Shown one piece after another: positions 10,659-19,716 of a DNA stretch of 41,771 nucleotides. The notes beneath the pieces were generated by a model, which saw only the letters and a list, made by a program, of their open reading frames with translations, made no database searches and was not told the DNA's origin. The stretch is from Leucogyrophana mollusca (lineage: Eukaryota > Basidiomycota > Agaricomycetes > Boletales): contig MU266565.1 in assembly GCA_021014945.1 (NCBI GenBank), positions 1 through 41,771 of the forward strand, given 5' to 3'. Both the position numbers and the translations under genes were made by a program. Position 1 is the first letter of the stretch; each line of letters opens with the position of its first letter.

Positions 10659-10665
10659 CTCGGGA

Positions 10666-11147
10666 ATTGATGTCCGTGAGCGTCTGGGGGTCACCGGACT
10701 GGTTTATGGGCAAGTACGCCCGGTCGTCACCTATTATTGGCTCTCCCACTAGCGAAACTGCTGAGGACGATACATGGGGAGAAGTTAGACCGTGATGGGC
10801 AATGGATGCTCACGTGTATAATCTCAGCCCCAGTGTCGGAGGAATCGCGTAACCTCAGTATAATATGCAGAGTAAGGCCGCACGCTCTCCGGACAACACA
10901 CGAGGCAGATAGTCCCTAATGGTCTCTGTGCTGTGGCACGTCCCATTGATAAAACCATCCTGTGATTTGTGGTCTCTACCTCATGGGCGTAGATCGAAGT
11001 CTCTTATTCAGGAAAGCTTCGCAGGTATTTAAACTAAGTCCGGCCTTCGATTCTGCGGATGAATGGGAACGAAGTGAGATCAGCGGGATCATGTGGGAAA
11101 GACTTGGGCACGGGTTCAGTGGCGGACGCGTCGCACCACTGATTTGA
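10666..11147. other. Intergenic, nothing recognised
   Basis: No domain-bearing frame or RNA gene was seen beyond the promoter block of cerato-platanin copy 2. Confidence 0.4.
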
Positions 11148-11405
11148 TTAGCGCCGAGAGGGTGGACTGTGGGGAAGTTGCGGGTAATACCTAGGTTGTC
11201 TCCTATCATCGTGATGGATCAGTTGAATGGCGTGGTGCAAATCGAACACATCTGCGCTGAGGAAATCGATCGCTTCGGTTTGGGTGGTGAAGTTGGGCAC
11301 CGGTGCTCTGATGTCACTGATCCTCAGGTTTTCCTGATGTTATCTCGTTGAAGTCATGCTGGCCATCATCAAGGGAAGAGCACTCACCTCGTCATGACTG
11401 CACAT
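11148..11405 (-). CDS. Hypothetical small two-exon protein
   Basis: On the minus strand, ATG at 11405 opens an 18-nt exon (MCSHDE, 11405-11388). A GTGAGT..ATCAG intron follows, then a 186-nt exon (11333-11148) ends in TAA, for 67 aa in total. The second exon (ENLRISDIRAPVPNF, then AIDFLSADVFDLHHAIQLIH) prefers C or G in third positions, like the real genes of this window. No family is recognised. It may be a free-standing small protein or a leftover exon of a larger gene. Confidence 0.3.
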
Positions 11406-11849
11406 ATTAGACCTGAGATCCGGTCCCTCGCGCTACGCATTTGCTAAGACTAGTCTATCAAAAGACAGTGCGCCATAGCGGAAGGCAGATTGCGAAGAGC
11501 GATGAGTGCAACCCCGGTGCGCCTTGTGGCAGCATTTCCTCGTGGTACTCCGCGCGGAAGTGTCGCCTCCCGAGCAGACTCATGCTCCGTCTTGTGTGGA
11601 CAGACCGAATCACGCCTGTCACATTACAATGGTCGACGAAGCGAGCGACTCGTAATGCGGGTGAGGATGGTGTGGGATATGGGATTTAGCGGCGGAGCGT
11701 CGGAAAGGGGACGGTAGTACACAGGTACTGTTCCAGACAGGGAGGAATGGCACAAGGCGGTATGGGATCGTCGAGACATGGCTCATGTTGGGAAATCGAG
11801 TGGCAGATGTGGGTAGCATCGAGAGATCATAATGCCGACGGGGAGATAG

Positions 11850-12090
11850 GACGAAAAAAACCGATTAAACAGAGTGTCCACGATTGGTCCCGTAGAGGCA
11901 AGGCGGCGCAGAAAAGTATTGCTTCTTGTACGCTGGCACAAGAGATATCTGGGCAACCAAAGAATTTCGTGGTGTTGATCGCCAATGAATAGCAACCTGG
12001 AGTGATCATAAATCTTGGATATCATAAAAATACCCAGAACATGCGCTGCGAATTGGAATATTCGACTCATGTCTCTGGCGCGAGATGGAC
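11850..12090 (-). pseudogene. Decayed partial copy of the neighbouring F-box gene
   Basis: The minus-strand sequence aligns by eye with the N-terminal coding part of the F-box gene at 12508-13860. The most visible anchor is tatgatcactccag, identical in both copies (near 11998 and 13735). Upstream of it, cgccagagacatg pairs with cgcccgaaatatg, and downstream agatatctc pairs with cgatatctg. The translation IFQFAAHVLG..ISKIYDHS mirrors IFHFATYVPG..PPEIYDHS. Reading frames shift and stops interrupt, so it is not functional. Confidence 0.6.
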
Positions 12091-12507
12091 ATATTTAGCG
12101 CTTGAAAATATGGCTAGGCAAGGTTTTTGCCGGCGAACAGTAGTGGCAAGAGGGAGTTGAGGGAGAAAGGGGTATGTGACGGCCATGGAAGTCCCTGCAT
12201 TACTCCGGGTCAGAACGTTCTGTACGAACAGGTAGTGTTTTGCTCCTCGAAGCCAATCGTGGTCTGTGGTGTTACTCGTCTTCCACCTCTTTCTTTGCCT
12301 AGATGATATGCTAGAGTGCGAGAGGAAGCAGTGTCCCGCACTTGTCAAGGTGACCGTGTAATTCGGTAACTTCGCTCTCCTGCCGCTTCCAAGTAACCAA
12401 TATCGTCTTCTGCGTGCCGGCCGAACTTCTAACGGAATTCATTTCTTTTCAATGCCTCTCGGTCGGGCTAGATTCCTCAGCACTCTGTACCTGTGGATTT
12501 GAGTCTA

Positions 12508-13860
12508 CTAATATAAAGTTGACGTACAATGGGGGTGGGCGGTGAGGCGGGATACAACGCAGGGTGAGCATTCGGTCGACATGGTATGCATATCCGCTGT
12601 ACCTTGTAGCAATAACCGCCCATCGTAATCCTCCACATGAAAGTGACAATCTCTGAGTGGCTCCAGACCACGCCTGAGGCGGGCGGGTTTTTTTATCATG
12701 TCGATCACGTTGTGGCGATCAGTGAATCGGATAACTCTCAATGCAGGAGCAGACTGGCGAAGGCTTTGTAGGGTGGCAAATAAGCGTGCGTAACCCCTTT
12801 TTGGAACTTGCATTTGGTCACTTCGCAGGACAAAGTACTGCACAGGAGGCAGCTCGAGGCGGACGGGAAGTAACTCCCATTTTTGAACGGAGAGCACAAG
12901 AGAGTGCAAGCGCGGGCAATGCTCTGAAAGCTGCCTAAACTCTGCTTCGAGGTCTACGAGAGTAGAAAACTTTGCGGGAGTCCTGTCGACGAAATGTACG
13001 GAAGTTATATTTGTACCACATGTCGACCAGAACGAGGTCTGCCGTGGAGGGTCCGCCCAATGGAAGCGATAAATAACTTCGCGAAGCGACGGGAAAAGGT
13101 TGCCTTTGGACAAGTACGCTTCCGGAAGTACCAGGGAAGAGACGGAAAGTGTTTGAAGAGAAGGAGCGACAGGATAATAAGTCTTGGATGGTCTTATAAA
13201 GGCATACGCGTGGTTCACAACTCGAAGGTCTGCAGAGGATGCCAGCAGCGCAGCGAAATCAGCGTCTTTTGGGGACAAATGATCGTTCGACCAATCGAGG
13301 ACTCTGAGGGAGAGCGACTGGCTCATAAGGGCGTCGATGACTGGTCTAGGCAGGGGAACGAACTCGTACTGGAGTGTTCCGGGGGCAAAAGATACGATGG
13401 CAAGATTGGGCATGCATCTAATTGCTTCTGCAAGGAAGTTCAGTTCCGTATCTCCGTAAACTGGGCTCAGGTCTCGCATAGCGACATCTAGTCGTTCTGT
13501 CCACCATCCCAACGGCGGCTCACCGCTGAAAGTGGGCGTCCCACGTACAGAATTCATAAGGGTGTGGCGTAGTGATGATATACATCGATGGCGGCCGAGG
13601 TAGATAGACCTGTAAAGGTACGGGGATGCAAGAATGTACCACTTCTTGCATACCCGTACCAGATATCGTTTCATTATCAGTGAGTCTCGAGTAGCACGAC
13701 GATGGTCGCGATTGAACTGGTACCCGATGGTACTGGAGTGATCATAGATTTCGGGCGGTAATATTCCTGGAACGTAAGTCGCGAAATGAAAGATCAGGTG
13801 CCATATTTCGGGCGGAAAATCGGGATGGATCGCTTTGCGTTCGGTGGGATATCTGGGCAT
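12508..13860 (-). CDS. F-box domain protein
   Basis: A single-exon frame of 450 aa is read from the ATG at 13860. A longer in-frame start at 13941 adds 27 residues with no domain character. The N-terminus FPPEIWHLIFHFATYV, then VRVCKKWYILASPYLYRSI, is the F-box pattern found in the large Agaricomycete F-box/LRR-like families. The remainder has degenerate leucine-rich segments (SLSLRVLDWSNDHL, SLQTLSVSSLVL, RLHSLVLSV). It would act as a substrate adaptor for an SCF ubiquitin ligase through Skp1. The target is unknown. A decayed partial copy lies just downstream of its 3' end at 11850-12090. Confidence 0.75.
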   Translation of the reverse strand: MPRYPTERKAIHPDFPPEIWHLIFHFATYVPGILPPEIYDHSSTIGYQFNRDHRRATRDSLIMKRYLVRVCKKWYILASPYLYRSIYLGRHRCISSLRHTLMNSVRGTPTFSGEPPLGWWTERLDVAMRDLSPVYGDTELNFLAEAIRCMPNLAIVSFAPGTLQYEFVPLPRPVIDALMSQSLSLRVLDWSNDHLSPKDADFAALLASSADLRVVNHAYAFIRPSKTYYPVAPSLQTLSVSSLVLPEAYLSKGNLFPSLREVIYRFHWADPPRQTSFWSTCGTNITSVHFVDRTPAKFSTLVDLEAEFRQLSEHCPRLHSLVLSVQKWELLPVRLELPPVQYFVLRSDQMQVPKRGYARLFATLQSLRQSAPALRVIRFTDRHNVIDMIKKPARLRRGLEPLRDCHFHVEDYDGRLLLQGTADMHTMSTECSPCVVSRLTAHPHCTSTLY

Positions 13861-14149
13861 GTAAGTAATCCACAACGGGGGCAGGGAAGAGCTGGTGTTT
13901 GGGCTGTGAATCTGACCCGGCAGACTCCGGCGGAGTATCAACCTGCATCAGCTCTACACCAAAAGTCAACTCACGTGATCCGAGGAGACGCGTTGAGCGG
14001 AGTCACGCGACGAAAGCAACCTCAACCTCAAACTACGTCTAACTTGCCCAATTTTTAGACGCATCATCTGTACTATTTTACAGGCTGGTCCTTTCCTGAC
14101 CACACATTTCCTAAGACACCATCCCTTTAACATTCTCACAAGTCCTGTA

Positions 14150-14734
14150 ATGTCTTGCCGATTTCTCTGCCTCGCTATTGTTCTCGCCATTACCCAGTTT
14201 CCCCTGATTAATGCCCTCCCCCACGGGACTGTGCCTATTTCCTCCGGCGGGGAACCAGGTACCCTGCTAGGGAGGCCTTATCGAGTTCACGAAAGGTCCC
14301 CAATTGAACCCCTTCATTCTTCTCCGCGAGTTGAAACACTTAGTGAGACGGTACGCCGACGTCGACCGACTGACCCACGTCGCCACCAAGATCCACCGCT
14401 TCGCTCCAGCACGCCTCCCCCTTTCGCGCGCGAAGAAAGCATGCCCAAAAGAGAGGAAAGGCGTGGTCCTATACCCATCAACGATGCCAACTTCCTTTCC
14501 TATGCACAGCCCCCATCCCACGCACCGTTGTTCAGTTCATTGACCTCTGCAGCACACGTTGCGTCTAGCGCCGACCTTGGGTCAACCCGAAGCAGAAGCG
14601 CTCATAGAACCCGACCCACGCACCCAACACGAGTCAAGCATCACCCCACGTTGGTCGAAGGAAAGATTGGGGGTCAGACCGAAAGAGTTAGTATTGTACA
14701 GAGAGCCAGGCGATCTGCAGATACGCATATTTAA
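14150..14734 (+). CDS. Putative secreted hypothetical protein
   Basis: ATG at 14150 opens a convincing signal peptide, MSCRFLCLAIVLAITQFPLI with a likely cut after INA. The unspliced frame gives 194 aa rich in Arg, Pro and Ser, with no domain. From about 14304 a second plus frame (ELKHLVRRYADVDRLTHVAT, to 14543) has better, C/G-ending codons. A short intron 14256-14292 (GTACCC..AAAG, 37 nt) would splice the signal peptide into it. The true product could therefore be either version, or a frameshifted relic. No family is recognised. Confidence 0.35.
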   Translation: MSCRFLCLAIVLAITQFPLINALPHGTVPISSGGEPGTLLGRPYRVHERSPIEPLHSSPRVETLSETVRRRRPTDPRRHQDPPLRSSTPPPFAREESMPKREERRGPIPINDANFLSYAQPPSHAPLFSSLTSAAHVASSADLGSTRSRSAHRTRPTHPTRVKHHPTLVEGKIGGQTERVSIVQRARRSADTHI

Positions 14735-15617
14735 CCCGCGGACCTTGGGTTGTTCTAGATCTTCTGGTCAATAATATACACATACACGCAACATGCCAAC
14801 TCGCAAGACCTTTGGCACGGGGCGACCTTGGTCAATTACCTACCGTTAAAATCGATTCACACAATGACATCGTCCTGAGAACGCTATATCCGGCTCGATT
14901 CACAGTGCAGACAGCTAAGTACTCGTCAGGGTATGGTCCCACCTCCCTACTTCTCCTGTGTCGTGGCATCGATCGCCCTGAGTGGCGCACGGCAGGAACG
15001 TCCCGGAGCAATGTACGCCATTGTGTAGGACGGACGTCGGCCACAATGACTGCTCTCACCAATATTCGCGAAATTCTCGGAAGCTAGGCTGGTCGCGATC
15101 GAGAATCGGTGGCACCCTGGTCGATATCCGGCGCAGACCAACACCAACTGTATCCGATGCTCAGCGATTTCCCCGCGGCGTCATACCACGCCGCTCTCAT
15201 CACCTGACTCTTCAAATGGGATCGGGTGTTAGAATTCGGCTGTCCAACGCACGCGAGAAATCGGTAAGATAGTGTTGGATCCGTTACAAACGCGACGGGC
15301 AGCTACAGTACTTACTTAGTGACCTATATAATATTGTAGTCGAGTCATAATCAGTCAGATAAAATTTCGGGGCACGGGAGGGAACGGGATGTGGGGTAAG
15401 TGATGTGCTCGGATGTTCGTACTAATCGAGAAATTCCAACATCGGGGACCTTCGGTGTACAGTCATTCCATATGCACATGACAAAGCATGGGCCCACTCT
15501 GACTTGGAAACAAATGCTATCCAGACACTAATTTTGGTTCTTGTTTGTTAGCCACCTACTTGATAACCTCGCCGATTCTTCTTGCATCACCTTATCAGCT
15601 ACCCTGCAGCCTTTGAC
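14735..15617. other. Intergenic, nothing recognised
   Basis: Only short frames without recognised domains are present. The 3' end should contain the promoter of the O-methyltransferase gene. Confidence 0.4.
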
Positions 15618-16465
15618 ATGTCAGGTGCCCAACGTCACCCGGATACGACATTCGCAGATTGGAATCGGTCGGACGAGTATCACAACTCATTTCTCATCCC
15701 AAAGGATGCTGCGCTAGATGGCGCCCTTCAGTTCAGCGCGGAACAGGGACTGCCGAACATATCTGTTTCAACTGCTCAGGGGAAATTTCTGAAGCTCGTT
15801 GCCAAGTCTATTGGAGCACAGAGAGTGCTGGAAGTCGGCACCCTTGGAGGGTGAGTCACATCTTCGAGTTGCGTACATATGCTAAATTCACGCCGCCATG
15901 CAGATACTCTACTATTTGGCTGGCACAAGCCCTTCCCGAAGGCGGCGAGGTCGTCACGCTTGAACTTTCCGAGAGGAATGCAGAGGTAAGATTACACCGA
16001 CCCAAACTCACGTGCAAGTAGGCGCTCAGATCTGAAAGAATTTGCAAGATCGCCCAGGCCAACTACCACAATGCAGGAGTTGCCCCTAAAATCAAAGTTA
16101 TTGTTGGGAATGCAACAGACACGATAACCACGCTGGACCCAGAGTTCGATCTCGTTTTCATCGACGCGGATAAAAAGAACAATTTGAACTACTTCACCGA
16201 AGCTAAGCGCCTCGTTAGGAAAGGGGGCGTTATTGTGAGCTGCCTTTGCGAACCGGAGATTGATTTACCCATGCACCACTAATAGATTGTCGATAATGTG
16301 GTGCGAAACGGCAGGGTCTCCGATCCGTCTTACACCGACAGCAACATTGAGGGAATTCGGATGTTGCTGAAGGCTCTGAAGGATGATAACGAAGTAGACG
16401 CTACGACTCTGGGCACAGTTGGCGAAAAGGGGTACGACGGCTTCTTGTACGCCGTGAAGCTTTGA
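15618..16465 (+). CDS. O-methyltransferase family 3 (caffeoyl-CoA OMT type)
   Basis: Four exons, 15618-15850, 15904-15985, 16022-16234 and 16286-16465, encode 235 aa. All introns are GT..AG, although the second is only 36 nt. The SAM-binding motif I is rebuilt across the first junction (VLEVGTLGGYSTIWLA). LVFIDADKKN carries the metal-binding aspartate of this class, and IVDNVVRNGRV carries the next D/N pair. The C-terminus GYDGFLYAVKL is normal, so the domain is full length. It should transfer a methyl group from S-adenosylmethionine to a catechol or similar hydroxyl in the cytosol. The substrate is unknown. An ATG at 15582 is also in frame but adds only 12 residues. The P450-like gene begins 0.8 kb downstream. 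Confidence 0.9.
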
Positions 16466-16552
16466 TGGATTACATTATTGCACTGTTGAAGATTGTACAA
16501 GAAGGTATCAACATGTATGATAATTATGCGACGCACCCCTATTGAGGAATAC

Positions 16553-16858
16553 TCAGTACTCATCCGCGGCATCACATTCATGTTCGAACATCGTGTACTG
16601 GTGAAGGGTTCGTGCAGCAGATTCGCATAAGGTTGAACATGTCAAATTTCTGTTGAAGCCATTTACAAAAGCACCTTTCGCGATCTCCTTATGAAGGACT
16701 GTCAAATCATATAATTGCCTGCAGCAAGTCGCATTCCTTTCCCGATGTGAGAAGGCGAAGATCAACTCACCTGTTCCACGCATCAAATTCTTGAGGTACG
16801 ATAGCCCATTAGGTGCTCGTAGGAGTGTGGGTCCGTCGACGGGCTCTTCCGTCTGAGG
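16553..16858 (-). CDS. Orphan coding-like exons of an unrecognised gene
   Basis: On the minus strand, a TTAG acceptor at 16859 is followed by an open stretch (PQTEEPVDGPTLLRAPNG, then LSYLKNLMRGT) to 16771. A GTGAGT..GACAG intron leads to a terminal exon at 16698-16553 (VLHKEIAKGAFVNGFNR, ending DAADEY). The 72-nt intron is also open in frame, so retention would give a longer product. No start exon could be found upstream. This may be the 3' end of a spliced gene with a cryptic first exon, or a relic. It runs antisense and converges with the OMT gene, stopping 88 bp from its stop codon. Confidence 0.3.
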   Translation of the reverse strand, partial: PQTEEPVDGPTLLRAPNGLSYLKNLMRGTGELIFAFSHRERNATCCRQLYDLTVLHKEIAKGAFVNGFNRNLTCSTLCESAARTLHQYTMFEHECDAADEY

Positions 16859-17216
16859 CTAATATGCATGTCGTTCCCTCGAGGCAGTGAGCGCTTGACT
16901 TCGCGTTTCTATTGAATTGTGTAATCACATTACAGCAACAGTGCGCCTTACACGAGTCGTTCCTTCCCATTTAGCTTCGAGTCTAACGCCCACCCCGTGG
17001 CTGATGGCGTCTAAACTGCGTCCACATGCCGAGAGATTCGCAGACTTCCCGGGCGAGAATAGTCAGGCTATAACGCAAAGTAGACGCTGGAAACCTAGAC
17101 GCCGATTTGCGGCGCCTGACCTGGGCGTCTGTGGTAAAGACGATATTTTCTGGACTTAACTGGGCACAAGACAGCTGCAACACGCCCACAAATGTAGGGG
17201 CACGAGGATTTCTGTT
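16859..17216. other. Intergenic, upstream of the P450-like gene
   Basis: No confident coding frame was seen. An 80-codon plus frame at 16917-17159 has no domain. Confidence 0.35.
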
Positions 17217-17222
17217 TATAAA
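17217..17222 (+). promoter_or_regulatory. TATA-like box before the P450-like gene
   Basis: TATAAA lies 34 bp upstream of the chosen start codon at 17256. The short distance implies a very short leader if it is used. Confidence 0.35.
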
Positions 17223-17255
17223 GTGAAGGGAGCGCCAAAAATTAGCAACGCTACA

Positions 17256-18434
17256 ATGCCAGAGAAGCTGAACGTCGATACTTTACTCGCCTACTCACTT
17301 CCCTTGATCGTTTTCCTGGCTTGCCTAAAGACATTCGTCCTAGCAAAAACCACATTAGTCACTCGTACCACTTCAGCAGAAATTCGCGCGCTATTGAACC
17401 CGCCCGGCGTTCCTTTACAGACTCTTCTCCGTTCACGGGCCATCCCGAACCAGCGCCTCGTCCAGGCGCTAGGGATCACAAGCACCTTCGTCAGTGACGA
17501 AATCGAGGTGCACGACACCTTCACTCGGGCCGCAAAATCTTTGATTAGCGCGGTTAACCCGAAGGAGAACTGGAACGGGTGGATCGCGCTGATGAAGATC
17601 GTGGAGGGCTGCATTGATCGCTGCCTACCCCTTCAGAGCATCGACTATGACACTTTCATGCAGACGGTCACCTTCAGCGTAGTGATCGTCGGGCTCCTTG
17701 GGGCAGATATCACCTTACTTGACCCCAGCGATGTCGCGTTTGTGACGAAAGCCATAAATGAGCGATGGACTCTTTCGAAGACGCAATCCTCGCTGTCCCC
17801 GGAACTCCTAGCAGAGATCAACAACCACATCTTTCGATGGGTCCCAGATCGCGAGAAATTCCCGGTGCCATTGAATTTCATTATCCCGGCATACGAGACG
17901 ATGTGGAGAGTAGTTGGTATCGCAGTGGTATATGCCAAGCGGGAGGAAGTAATTCGGCAGGCGTTCCTGGATTTTGGTGACAATCCTACCGTCCTACAAT
18001 TCGAGGCATTCAAGCTCAGGCCAGGTCCAAGTGTAGAGGCCGTCATCCGAGAAGTGCTCAGACTACATCCACCCACTAAACATATTTCACGCGTTACCGT
18101 GGCACCTACATGTCCCTTCGCGGGTCTGACCGGAGAAGTGGCAGACGTAGAAACAGCCCAGCAGTCAGAGGCATATGGAGAAAACGCCGAGAGGTTCGAC
18201 GCCATGCGGTATCATCCAGATCGGGTGGATGCGGGAGAAGAGCAGCCATTCTTCGCCTTCGGGTACGGGAAGTTGAAGTGCGTGGCTGCCGGTTGGGCGC
18301 CCATGGCGGCTGCGCTCATGGTTGCCAAAATTTTCGAGAGAGTCGACGATGTCACTTTTGCCTTGAAGGAAGGGCCAATCATCGGATCGAGGGAAGGTTG
18401 GGAAGGGTGGTCTGTTGACAGGAAACATGACTGA
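17256..18434 (+). CDS. Short cytochrome P450-like protein
   Basis: Intronless, 392 aa from the ATG at 17256. The K-helix ExxR motif is seen in REVLRLHPPTKHISR and the heme-binding loop in FFAFGYGKLKCVAAG, matching FxxGxxxC with the cysteine as axial ligand. An N-terminal hydrophobic anchor (LLAYSLPLIVFLACLKTFVLA) suggests endoplasmic reticulum attachment. Typical fungal P450s are about 500 aa. The shortfall lies in the N-terminal half and in the stretch between ExxR and the heme loop, where the PERF-like region is compressed. A short-type basidiomycete P450 family or a decayed enzyme are both possible. The absence of introns is unusual here. Adjacency to an O-methyltransferase hints at a small tailoring module. 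Confidence 0.72.
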   Translation: MPEKLNVDTLLAYSLPLIVFLACLKTFVLAKTTLVTRTTSAEIRALLNPPGVPLQTLLRSRAIPNQRLVQALGITSTFVSDEIEVHDTFTRAAKSLISAVNPKENWNGWIALMKIVEGCIDRCLPLQSIDYDTFMQTVTFSVVIVGLLGADITLLDPSDVAFVTKAINERWTLSKTQSSLSPELLAEINNHIFRWVPDREKFPVPLNFIIPAYETMWRVVGIAVVYAKREEVIRQAFLDFGDNPTVLQFEAFKLRPGPSVEAVIREVLRLHPPTKHISRVTVAPTCPFAGLTGEVADVETAQQSEAYGENAERFDAMRYHPDRVDAGEEQPFFAFGYGKLKCVAAGWAPMAAALMVAKIFERVDDVTFALKEGPIIGSREGWEGWSVDRKHD

Positions 18435-19716
18435 CGAACCGGTACGAACGACTTACCCAGATCTTATCCATGTCATATATGATGGACGGCCTCGGCACTG
18501 TAGAGCACCATGTACCAAATGTTGTTTGTTTTCGACCGTTAATTTACTTTCCTCATACTTCATAGTCTCCTTTCGGCGATCCAAGGAGCAGGCAGTCACG
18601 GTCGCCCCCTGTGGGTAGTAACTTCAGCCTCGAACGCGATAGACAACAGTTTGAATTTGAGAATGGCGTGGAATGGCACCAACACTGTGACCGTGACTGC
18701 AACGGCACAGCCGATGGCATTGACGAAGGTCAGCATCATACTCCGCGAATATGCTGGAAAGACTGTCATGCCCATCCTCGGAGTCGAATCATCCTCAAGA
18801 CTCGCTCCAGTGGCTCATCAAGACCTCCATAATCATAGTACGCAAGGCAGCAAAAAAGTTCTTGATTTGTTATTCCACGAGTTGTCTCCCCTTGTAAGTC
18901 GCAACCTTTGTTCTATTTGAAGGAATGACACCTCAATATCAATGTTTACTTACTCAACTTACACCCTTAGCCAGTCCTTAGCCGTCGCTCTTTCAAAATT
19001 TCATTCCTGCGAACAAACACCACCTGATCCCAAAGTGGTCCGATGTACATTATAGTGGGACGTTCCCCGTCGCGCTTGCGAATTCCAGGAAATCCCTGCC
19101 ATTAAGGCAGCCCCATTGGCGTCGGAATGTCCCAGACACGAAATCAACCAGTTTGCTTATCAGCTGGTGGGAGTTTGGGATTCAACCTGTCAAGAAGTTC
19201 TTGCCGAGGGTGGAGTCCCTGGAGCTTCACTATAACGTCACGGAATGATCTGGATGTTGATCATTCCCGTAAACCCACGTCAACACGAGTAAGTCAGTTT
19301 TTCTTTTCCACATTCCCACTGATACACAAACTTATCGTCGTGCTACATACCACCGCACGGAATCACAATCTTTCGTTGTCTCTTAGACTCGTCATTGCTC
19401 CTCGACAGATGCCTTGGCCTTGTTATCCCCCGATCTTACGGCTATGTGACAATCATAATGCTGACTTGAAATAGCAATTGCAAGGGCGCTAGGCTGAGTT
19501 TGCAACCATGATCTTCTCAACGATGTGCCTCAGTGTAAAGTCTCCGGTTGCGTGTGCCTTGGTTGCTGATCTTCGGATGCACGCCAACTGCCATGGACTT
19601 GTGGATTATTTGCTACTTATCTGACACGCCTTTCGTTCACCCACTTTTCTGCACCCACCACCACAGAGCTGGAATAGCGAAGGCTTTCGGGCACTACTAT
19701 CGCAGTCGCGGATCCT
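18435..19716. other. Intergenic, no confident gene
   Basis: A minus-strand frame at 18775-18596 (59 aa) contains a membrane-helix-like run (AIGCAVAVTVTVLVPFHAIL). It has no family match and is not called. The rest shows only short frames. Confidence 0.35.

Noticed and set aside
12994..13491. 165-codon plus-strand frame
   Set aside because: It lies antisense within the F-box gene and has no domain.
18596..18775. 59-aa minus-strand ORF with one membrane-helix-like segment
   Set aside because: Too short and isolated. No homologue was recalled, so it is left as part of the intergenic note.
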